From Solirubrobacterales bacterium (GTDB lineage Bacteria; Actinomycetota; Thermoleophilia; Solirubrobacterales; Solirubrobacteraceae), in the NCBI GenBank assembly GCA_019240015.1, contig JAFAZB010000314.1:1-5641 (forward strand): 5,641 bases of DNA. Reading direction: 5' to 3'. The translations under genes and the position numbers were made by a program. Numbering within the stretch: the stretch's first letter is position 1; every line of letters begins with the position of its first letter. Under the pieces are notes generated by a model. The model did no database searches, had not been told where the DNA came from, and saw nothing but the letters and a program-made list of their open reading frames with translations. Positions 1 through 4,719 of this stretch are shown piece by piece.

Positions 1-798
1 GCCGACGCGCTTGCCCTGAACGATGCGCCCGGCGGCGTCGGAGTGCTCGACCAGGTCGTGCACGAGCGTGTCGATCCGCCGCGGGCCGGTGTCGCCCAGG
101 ATCGCGATCGGCTCGCAGGGCAGATCACCGATCTCGATCACCCCGGCTCGCAGCGCGTCGTCGATGTCGTGGTTGATGTAGGCGACGCGATCGACCAGGC
201 GCACGATCCTTCCCTCCAGCGTCGCGGGCTCGGGTGCTCGGCCGGAATGGCCGAGAATCCCGTCGCGGACCGCCAGCGTCAGGTTCAGCCCGGCGCCGTC
301 GCGCTCCAGGCTGTCCACCACCCGCAGCGATTGCTCGTGGTGCTGGAAGGAGGAGCCAAACCGCTCGCGCAGGCAGCGATCGAGCGACTCCTCGCCGAGG
401 TGGCCGAAGGGAGGATGGCCGAGGTCGTGTGCCAGGCCGATCGCCTCGACCAAGTCCTCGTTCAACCGCAGCGCGCGGGCCACCGTGCGGGAGACCTGGG
501 TCACCTCGAGCGTGTGCGTGAGCCGGGTCCGGTAGTGGTCGCCTGCCGGTGCGACGAACACCTGCGTCTTGTGCTTCAGGCGCCGGAAAGCCTTGCAGTG
601 GACGATCCGGTCTCGATCTCGCTGAAACGGCGTCCGCAGGCCGCAGTCGGTCTCTGGTCGCACCCGCCGCGCCGGGTAGGAGCGCGTCGCCAGCCGCGAG
701 AGCTCATGCTGCTCGCGATCGCTGATTCGCTGTGCGAAGGCGTCGGCCACGGCGCCGCTGGGATGGGTGTAGCCGGCGGCAAGCAGTTGTTCGCCCAC
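1..798 (-). CDS. dgt: Deoxyguanosinetriphosphate triphosphohydrolase-like protein (HD domain), 3' end cut by window edge
   Basis: Translating the minus strand from GTG 798 gives 266 residues with no stop before base 1, so the C-terminus lies outside. Family members of this type are usually somewhat over 300 residues. Visible family motifs, numbered from this start, are FQRDRDRIVH (58-67), FRRLKHKTQVF (71-81), HYRTRLTHTLEV (88-99), HDLGHPPFGH (124-133), HEQSLRVV (154-161), NLT (172-174) and YINHDIDDALRAG (207-219). The HD metal ligands should be H95, H124/D125 and D203. The family hydrolyses dNTPs to deoxynucleoside and tripolyphosphate in the cytoplasm and controls the dNTP pool; exact substrate preference cannot be read from sequence. 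It lies 64 bases downstream of recO on the same strand. No Shine-Dalgarno precedes the start. GTG 798 is preferred because a -10-like element sits exactly upstream; GTG 750 (residue 17) is the alternative. dnaG often follows dgt in actinobacteria and could lie beyond base 1 (inference). Confidence 0.93.
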   Translation of the reverse strand, partial: MGEQLLAAGYTHPSGAVADAFAQRISDREQHELSRLATRSYPARRVRPETDCGLRTPFQRDRDRIVHCKAFRRLKHKTQVFVAPAGDHYRTRLTHTLEVTQVSRTVARALRLNEDLVEAIGLAHDLGHPPFGHLGEESLDRCLRERFGSSFQHHEQSLRVVDSLERDGAGLNLTLAVRDGILGHSGRAPEPATLEGRIVRLVDRVAYINHDIDDALRAGVIEIGDLPCEPIAILGDTGPRRIDTLVHDLVEHSDAAGRIVQGKRVG

Positions 799-814
799 GC
801 ACCGATTCTGACAG
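799..814 (-). promoter_or_regulatory. Candidate leaderless promoter element for dgt
   Basis: Read on the minus strand, bases 814 to 799 are CTGTCAGAATCGGTGC, directly followed by the GTG start at 798. The hexamer CAGAAT (810-805) resembles a TANNNT/TATAAT -10 box, and the 6-base spacer would place the transcript start on the G of GTG. No Shine-Dalgarno and no clear TTGACA-like -35 are seen. The same element with the same spacing precedes the lipoprotein gene start at 4681, which is the main reason for calling it. Leaderless mRNAs are common in actinobacteria. Assignment as a promoter is inference. Confidence 0.45.
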
Positions 815-862
815 CGCGGCGGATCGCCCGTGCTCAGTTGTTGCGGATCCGTGAGCGTTGAC

Positions 863-1582
863 TCACCTGAGCAGCGGGCGCAATCTGACGTTCGCGTGGT
901 GCTCGGCGGTCTCGGCGATCGCGCGTTCGACCTGGCGCAGCGCTCGCGGAGAAGCGCGTGGCGCCTGGGCGAGCGGGCTCCCCAGCGCGGCGACCAGGAA
1001 GCGATAGGACTCCTCCTCGAGCACGAACGCCGCGGTCTGGCACGAGGCGCACACGACACCCCCCGCGGCCGACGAGAAACCGCGCAGATCTTCCGTCTCC
1101 CCGCACACCACACAAGCGCTGAGCTGCGGCACGATCCCGGCGGCGAGCAGCAGCTTGAGACGAAACGCCAGCCCATTGTCGGGGCCCGCCTGGGAGGCGT
1201 CCGCCTGCAGCAGCGTCAGCTCGCTGACGAGCAGCGTGAACACCTCCGGGTGAGGCTCGGAGGTCTCGAACAGGCGGCTCACCGCGTCACACGCCCGCGC
1301 GGCCGCATCGAGCGTCTCTCCGCGCTCCCGCAGCGCGCCGTTGGTGGCGATCGTGTCGACGCTCGTCACGGTCAGCAGCTCGCCGCGTCCCTGGTGGAGG
1401 ATCATCCGGACGTGGAAGAACGGCTCGAGCCGCGCCCCGAAGCGGCTGCGGGCCCGCCGCACGCCCTTGGCGATCGCCCCCAGGCGGCCATGACGCGGCG
1501 TGAACAGGTGCAGGATGCGATCCGCCTCGCCGTAGCGCAGCGAACGCAGCACGATCGCATCGGTCCTCAGCGAGCCTGACAT
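863..1582 (-). CDS. recO: DNA repair protein RecO
   Basis: This 239-residue protein has the usual RecO length and order. An N-terminal OB-fold runs over about residues 1-80, with the family signature DAIVLRSLRYGEADRILHLF (8-27) and the HGRLGAIAKGVRR segment (31-43). A helical C-terminal part follows, carrying a four-cysteine zinc motif at C157, C160, C178 and C181. RecO binds single-stranded DNA and, with RecR, loads RecA onto SSB-coated gaps in the RecF pathway. The start is ATG 1582; only a weak purine stretch precedes it, and the next in-frame codons upstream offer no ATG or GTG. It is divergent from the glutaredoxin gene across 146 bases and is followed 64 bases later by dgt on the same strand, so the two may be co-transcribed. 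No frameshift or missing motif is seen. Confidence 0.95.
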   Translation of the reverse strand: MSGSLRTDAIVLRSLRYGEADRILHLFTPRHGRLGAIAKGVRRARSRFGARLEPFFHVRMILHQGRGELLTVTSVDTIATNGALRERGETLDAAARACDAVSRLFETSEPHPEVFTLLVSELTLLQADASQAGPDNGLAFRLKLLLAAGIVPQLSACVVCGETEDLRGFSSAAGGVVCASCQTAAFVLEEESYRFLVAALGSPLAQAPRASPRALRQVERAIAETAEHHANVRLRPLLR

Positions 1583-1673
1583 CGCCGTTGCATGGCCCAG
1601 TGCTGGGTGTGGCGAGCAGGGCTCACGGGTAAAGACCTCTCAAGCCGATGGCGGCAGGGCCGGGCAAGGCGTT

Positions 1674-1694
1674 CCGGACCGCATCGACGTCCGG
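1674..1694. repeat. Inverted repeat in the recO/glutaredoxin divergent region
   Basis: CCGGAC (1674-1679) and GTCCGG (1689-1694) form a perfect 6-bp inverted repeat with a 9-base spacer. The right arm falls where a -35 box for the TATACT element at 1713 would be expected (about 1690-1695), so it could be a regulator binding site. Such short GC-rich repeats also arise by chance. The rest of 1583-1728 holds a small CCCAG/CTGGG hairpin (1596-1607) close to the recO start and nothing else I can name. Confidence 0.3.
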
Positions 1695-1712
1695 GCCGCG
1701 CCTCCCCAACGC

Positions 1713-1718
1713 TATACT
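1713..1718 (+). promoter_or_regulatory. -10 box of the glutaredoxin promoter
   Basis: TATACT differs from the TATAAT consensus by one base and stands out in this GC-rich sequence. It ends 10 bases before ATG 1729, so transcription would start about 2-4 bases upstream of the ATG or on it, giving a leaderless or nearly leaderless mRNA. A GAAG at 1723-1726 is too close to the ATG to be a useful Shine-Dalgarno. No recognisable TTGACA lies 16-18 bases upstream. Confidence 0.6.
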
Positions 1719-1728
1719 TTCTGAAGTT

Positions 1729-1983
1729 ATGAGTTCCGTAATCGTTTACACCACCGATCGCTGCTCACGTTGCGCCAGTGCCAAGACGCTGCTGGCCCGC
1801 CGCGGGATCGGATATGAGGAAGTGAATCTGTCAAAGGACCCGGACGGCCGGTCCGAGCTGGCGCGCCGCACCGGGATGGTGACCTTTCCGCAGATCGTGG
1901 TCGACGGCATGACGCTCGGCGGCTTCGATCAGCTGCTGGCAGCCGACCGCGAGGGACGGCTCACCGGCTTGCAGGCCGCGTAG
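1729..1983 (+). CDS. Glutaredoxin-family thiol-disulfide oxidoreductase
   Basis: This 84-residue protein has a complete thioredoxin-fold glutaredoxin layout. It has a first beta strand SVIVYTTD (3-10), a redox centre C12-S-R-C15, the beta-2 segment YEEVNLSKDPDGR (29-41), TFPQIVVDG (52-60) with the cis-proline P54, and GGFDQLL (64-70) near the C-terminus. The family reduces protein disulfides in the cytoplasm, typically passing electrons to ribonucleotide reductase or similar enzymes. The active site reads CSRC and not the classical CPYC, so the reductant (glutathione, mycothiol, or thioredoxin reductase as for NrdH) cannot be told. An in-frame ATG at 1648 would add 27 residues without family similarity and would place the -10 box inside the gene, so ATG 1729 is chosen. 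It is the only plus-strand gene here, is a single-gene unit, and converges on mutM. Confidence 0.9.
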   Translation: MSSVIVYTTDRCSRCASAKTLLARRGIGYEEVNLSKDPDGRSELARRTGMVTFPQIVVDGMTLGGFDQLLAADREGRLTGLQAA

Positions 1984-2009
1984 GGCCGGCGAGCTTCGGG
2001 CGTGGCCAG

Positions 2010-2030
2010 GGCGGGCGCGCGCAGCCCGCC
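2010..2030. terminator. Candidate bidirectional terminator hairpin
   Basis: GGCGGGC (2010-2016) and GCCCGCC (2024-2030) form a perfect 7-bp stem with a 7-base loop. It lies in the 73-base gap between two convergent genes (stops at 1983 and 2057), where a shared terminator is expected. No T-run follows on either strand, so it is not a canonical intrinsic terminator, although U-less hairpins are reported for actinobacteria. In such GC-rich DNA chance stems are common. Confidence 0.4.
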
Positions 2031-2056
2031 GACCGCCGCCCGCGCGACCGACGAGC

Positions 2057-2935
2057 TCAGCCGCCGCGCGGGGCCCGCGGCGCCCCGGGCCCCGCCGGCG
2101 CCAACCGGGGACGCGGCTTGCGCTGGCAGCGCTCGCACACGTATGTCCCGCGGCCTCCGACCACGATCTTGCGCACGATCGCGCCGCAGCGGACGCACGG
2201 CTCCCCGGCGCGCAAGTGGATCAGGAAGCGATCCTGAAACGCCCCGCGCGCGCCGTCGATGTGGCGGAAGTCGTCGATCGAGGCGCCCTTGGCCTCGATG
2301 CCGGCCTGGAGCGCTTGCTCGACGGCATCTCGCAGCCGTGCAAGCTGGGGCCGTGTGAGTGAGCCGGCCGCTCGCAGGGGGTGGATCTTGGCTCGGAACA
2401 GAGCCTCGTCCGCATAGATGTTGCCGACCCCCGCGACGCGGCGCTGATCGAGCAGGAAAGCCTTCACGGGAGCGCGCCGGCCCCGCGCGAGCAGCCGCAG
2501 ACGCTCGGTCGTGAACTCGGGGCTCAGCGGCTCGATCCCGATCCGGGCCGCCAGGTAGGCATCGCGGGCGCGCTCGTCCGGGAGCAGGTGGCCGGTGCCG
2601 AATCGGCGGGGATCGATGTACACGAGCCGGTGTCCGGCGTCGAGCTCGAAGCGGACCCTGGTGTGGCGTGGCTCCTGCGCGGGGTCGAGCAGCAGCGCGC
2701 CCGTCATCCGCAGGTGAATCAGCAGGTACGAGCCTCCGGACAGCCCGATCACCAGGTACTTCCCGGACCGCGTGAGGCGCTCGACGGTCCTCGACCGGAG
2801 CCCCGCCTCCACCGCACGCGGCGGATGGGGGCGCGTCCAGCGCGGGTCGAGGATCTCCACGCCGAGGATCGTGCGCCCCTCCAGGTGCGGCGCGAGCTGG
2901 CGCCGGATCGTCTCGACCTCCGGCAGCTCAGGCAC
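2057..2935 (-). CDS. mutM: Formamidopyrimidine-DNA glycosylase (Fpg/MutM)
   Basis: This 292-residue protein excises 8-oxoguanine and formamidopyrimidines and cleaves the resulting abasic site. It begins (V/M)-PELPEVETIRR, giving the N-terminal proline nucleophile P2 and glutamate E3 once Met is removed. Other landmarks are SGKYLV with the phosphate-contacting K59, HLRMTG (74-79) with the intercalating methionine, DPRRFG (108-113), the helix-two-turn-helix with GVGNIYADE (169-177), and the C4 zinc finger C247/C250/C267/C270 with RGTYVC. After the finger, where E. coli Fpg ends, there are about 20 extra residues rich in Pro, Ala, Arg and Gly. The GTG 2935 start is fixed by the PELPE motif and by GGAGGT five bases upstream. 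The gene overlaps the deoB stop by 8 bases and is probably the last gene of the xerD-lipoprotein-deoB-mutM unit. Confidence 0.96.
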   Translation of the reverse strand: MPELPEVETIRRQLAPHLEGRTILGVEILDPRWTRPHPPRAVEAGLRSRTVERLTRSGKYLVIGLSGGSYLLIHLRMTGALLLDPAQEPRHTRVRFELDAGHRLVYIDPRRFGTGHLLPDERARDAYLAARIGIEPLSPEFTTERLRLLARGRRAPVKAFLLDQRRVAGVGNIYADEALFRAKIHPLRAAGSLTRPQLARLRDAVEQALQAGIEAKGASIDDFRHIDGARGAFQDRFLIHLRAGEPCVRCGAIVRKIVVGGRGTYVCERCQRKPRPRLAPAGPGAPRAPRGG

Positions 2936-4115
2936 CCGCCACCTCCGAGCGCTCGGCCAAGCCAGCCTCCAGGAACGAGTTGCCGGGCATGTCGGGTAGC
3001 TCGGCGTCGAGCAGCCAATCGGCCACGCTGGCGCCGACGTCCGACAGGGGGCCATCGTGGCGCCGCGAGCCATGACCTCGGAAGTACGCCAGCAGCGGGG
3101 CGTGCTCACGCGTGTGGTCGGTGTGGGGCGAGGTGACGTCGCAGCCGTGGTCCGCGGTCAGGACCAGCAGGTCATCGGGACCCAGCAGCCCGAGCCAGTC
3201 CCCCACGCAGGCGTCGATCTCCTGGAGCGCCTGCCCGAACCCGGCCACGTCGTGGCGGTGCCCGTAGACCTGGTCGGTCTCCACCAGGTTGGAGACCACC
3301 ACTCCGTGGGAGAGCGAGCGGATCAGCTCGGTGGTCTCCGCGAGCGCCCGCGAGTTGGTGGCGCCCGGGTGCTGGACGTCGATCCCCACGCCGGCGAACA
3401 GCTGGCCGACCTTGCCCACCGTGTGCACCTCGACGCCGCCCGCGTGGAGCTCCTCGAGATAGCTCCGCGAGGGGGGCGAGAGCGAGTAGTCCCGCCGCCC
3501 CTCGGTTCGCTCGAAGCGCCCCTCGGAGCCGGTGAACGGTCGAGCTATCACCCGCCCGACCGCGTGCTCGCCCGTGAGCTTCGACCGCACCTCGCTGCAC
3601 ACCCGGTAGAGCTCCTCCGGCGCGATCCGATCGACGTGGGCGGCGATCTGGAGCACCGAGTCCTGGCTGGTGTAGAGGATCAGCTCGCCGCTCTCCAGGT
3701 GCCGGGGAGCGAAGTCCTCGATCACCTCGATCCCGTTGTAGGCGCGGTTGCACAGGATCCCCCGCCCGGCCGCCGTCCGCACCAGCTCGACCACCTCGGG
3801 CGGAAAGCCGTGCTCGTAGGTGGGCAGCGGGCTCGAGCTGACGACCCCCATCAGCTCCCAGTGCCCGGCCGTCGAGTCCTTGCCGGGGCCGAGCGCATGC
3901 AACCGGCCGTGGAGGACCGGAGCGCTCGCCGGGGGCACGCCCTCAAGCTCGATGATCGAGCCGAGCCCCAGCTCCGCCAGCGTCGGCAATGTCAGGCCGC
4001 CGGCCTCCCGCGCGAGATGCCCGAGCGTGTTGGCTCCCTCGTCGCCGTACTGCGCCGCATCGGGGAGCGCGCCGACCCCGCAGGCGTCGAGGACGACCAC
4101 GAATGCCCGCCTCAC
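2928..4115 (-). CDS. deoB: Phosphopentomutase
   Basis: This 395-residue, full-length member of the alkaline phosphatase-like metalloenzymes interconverts ribose- or deoxyribose-1-phosphate and the 5-phosphate in nucleoside salvage and catabolism. The N-terminus RAFVVVLDACGVGALPDA (3-20) contains metal ligand D10. GKDSTAGHWE (78-87) contains the phospho-accepting T82. NLVETDQVYGHRHD (276-289) contains D281 and H286. TADHG (320-324) supplies D322 and H323, and TDHTREHAPLL (332-342) supplies H334. The inserted cap domain lies between about residues 95 and 215. The start is GTG 4115, whose bases overlap the stop of the upstream lipoprotein gene (GTGA), with a modest GGAG 10 bases upstream. Its stop overlaps the mutM start by 8 bases. 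The xerD-deoB proximity recalls ripX-drm in Bacillus subtilis. No purine nucleoside phosphorylase is in the window. Confidence 0.96.
   Translation of the reverse strand: MRRAFVVVLDACGVGALPDAAQYGDEGANTLGHLAREAGGLTLPTLAELGLGSIIELEGVPPASAPVLHGRLHALGPGKDSTAGHWELMGVVSSSPLPTYEHGFPPEVVELVRTAAGRGILCNRAYNGIEVIEDFAPRHLESGELILYTSQDSVLQIAAHVDRIAPEELYRVCSEVRSKLTGEHAVGRVIARPFTGSEGRFERTEGRRDYSLSPPSRSYLEELHAGGVEVHTVGKVGQLFAGVGIDVQHPGATNSRALAETTELIRSLSHGVVVSNLVETDQVYGHRHDVAGFGQALQEIDACVGDWLGLLGPDDLLVLTADHGCDVTSPHTDHTREHAPLLAYFRGHGSRRHDGPLSDVGASVADWLLDAELPDMPGNSFLEAGLAERSEVAGA
2941..2946 (-). promoter_or_regulatory. Shine-Dalgarno of mutM inside deoB
   Basis: On the minus strand bases 2946-2941 read GGAGGT, a near-perfect anti-16S match, 5 bases before GTG 2935. 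It lies within the last codons of deoB, which fits translational coupling and settles the GTG start over the long upstream in-frame extension that merely shadows deoB. Confidence 0.8.
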
Positions 4116-4681
4116 GCCGCGCTCGCTCCGAGCAGCGTGAGCGAGCGCAGGACCGGCGCGAACACCGCGGCCTGGAGCGCCGGAAAGCGCGCCGGCGGGG
4201 CGTACTGCTCGAGCACCAGCTCCGCGCCCGGCACGAACAGGTGGGTGGAGCGAACGCGGTCGGTCTGGCCGCTGATCCGCTCGATCACCTCGAGCGCGAC
4301 CGCCGGCGCCCCGTCCACGCTCAGGGTCCCGGCGTGGAGCACCCTGAGCGTCGGGTCACGCCGCCTGGCCGCGGCGATCAGCGCGGCGCCGGCACGCGCC
4401 AGGCCCGCGGCGCCGCGCGGCGCCGGCACGCGACGAGCGAACCGCCAGAGCGCGATCACCGCATCGCCAGAGGCCACCGTGGCCACCAGCGGCGCCTGGG
4501 CGGCGGCTACAGCCCAGTTCCGCGGCGCGGTGATCCGAACGCCCGCGCGCGCGTAGGTGAGCGTCTGAAATCCCCCTGGCGAGGCGGGCCGCGCGAGGTC
4601 CGGGACCGGCGTCCGCGAGTCGCCACATCCCGCGAGCGTCGCGAGCGCGCAGACCAACAGGGGGGCGAGAGGCCGCCGCAC
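4112..4681 (-). CDS. Predicted lipoprotein of unknown function
   Basis: From GTG 4681 this encodes 189 residues. The N-terminus has two arginines, a hydrophobic stretch (PLAPLLVCALATLAG, 4-18) and a lipobox L16-A-G-C19, so it is probably exported and lipid-anchored at C19. After a short Pro/Ser-rich linker, the mature part reads as an alpha/beta domain: YARAGVRITAPRNWAV (43-58), SGDAVIALWRF (71-81), an Ala/Arg-rich helix (90-108), TLSVDGAPAVALEV (119-132), RSTHLFVPGAELVLEQY (144-160) and a final helix ending VLRSLTLL (177-184). The pattern of strand, 'P-x-x-W', strand, helix and closing F/L-rich helix resembles PsbP/Mog1-like small lipoproteins, but that is a fold guess and not an assignment. 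No Shine-Dalgarno precedes the start; a -10-like element does. It overlaps deoB by 4 bases, so it is translated together with it. Repeats inside the gene are listed separately. Confidence 0.8.
   Translation of the reverse strand: MRRPLAPLLVCALATLAGCGDSRTPVPDLARPASPGGFQTLTYARAGVRITAPRNWAVAAAQAPLVATVASGDAVIALWRFARRVPAPRGAAGLARAGAALIAAARRRDPTLRVLHAGTLSVDGAPAVALEVIERISGQTDRVRSTHLFVPGAELVLEQYAPPARFPALQAAVFAPVLRSLTLLGASAA
4317..4351. repeat. Perfect 11-bp inverted repeat inside the lipoprotein gene
   Basis: ACGCTCAGGGT (4317-4327) and ACCCTGAGCGT (4341-4351) are exact reverse complements separated by 13 bases. An overlapping alternative stem CCACGC (4315-4320) with GCGTGG (4332-4337) would exclude the first. 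In the protein the two arms encode TLRV and TLSV, so codon coincidence may explain it. Confidence 0.6.
4381..4432. repeat. Perfect 18-bp direct repeat inside the lipoprotein gene
   Basis: GCGCGGCGCCGGCACGCG occurs at 4381-4398 and again at 4415-4432, a period of 34 bases. Because 34 is not a multiple of 3, the copies are read in different frames (RVPAPR and ARAGAA), so the repetition is at DNA level and not a protein repeat. It contains the palindrome CGGCGCCG. Confidence 0.7.
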
Positions 4682-4697
4682 GATCCGATTCTGCCAG
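4682..4697 (-). promoter_or_regulatory. Candidate leaderless promoter element for the lipoprotein gene
   Basis: On the minus strand bases 4697-4682 read CTGGCAGAATCGGATC, immediately followed by GTG 4681. CAGAAT (4693-4688) is a -10-like hexamer with a 6-base spacer, identical in sequence and spacing to the element before dgt (814-799). There is no Shine-Dalgarno. If real, lipoprotein-deoB-mutM can be transcribed independently of xerD. No convincing -35 is seen. Confidence 0.45.
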
Positions 4698-4712
4698 TCG
4701 TCCCTGGCAGAA
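4689..4712. repeat. Perfect 9-bp inverted repeat between xerD and the lipoprotein gene
   Basis: TTCTGCCAG (4689-4697) and CTGGCAGAA (4704-4712) are exact reverse complements around a 6-base loop. They fill most of the 38-base gap after the xerD stop. On the minus strand the second arm contains the -10-like CAGAAT, so this may be an operator. As RNA it could be a hairpin ending or attenuating xerD transcription, but no U-run follows. Confidence 0.65.
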
Positions 4713-4719
4713 CGTGCGG

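Noticed and set aside
43..861. A 272-codon plus-strand frame over the left end
   Set aside because: The opposite strand encodes an HD-domain dGTPase with all family motifs; the plus frame has none.
830..1579. A 249-codon plus-strand frame opposite recO
   Set aside because: recO on the minus strand has the OB-fold and C4 zinc motifs; the plus frame is Arg/Gln/Gly-rich shadow sequence.
1648..1728. N-terminal extension of the glutaredoxin from ATG 1648
   Set aside because: The extra 27 residues have no family counterpart and contain the -10 box; the fold begins at the ATG at 1729.
2936..3109. Longer MutM starting inside deoB
   Set aside because: MutM needs proline at position 2 as nucleophile. 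PELPE directly follows GTG 2935, which has a strong Shine-Dalgarno.
2381..3136. A 251-codon plus-strand frame opposite mutM
   Set aside because: It is antisense to well-supported mutM codons and has no recognisable domain.
3057..4556. A 499-codon open frame on the plus strand opposite deoB
   Set aside because: It lies antisense to a complete, motif-rich deoB and to the lipoprotein gene. Its protein is low-complexity, with no fold signature, as expected from GC-rich antisense frames lacking stops.
4682..4719. dif recombination site next to xerD
   Set aside because: The palindrome there is GC-rich and lacks the AT-rich arms and central region typical of dif.
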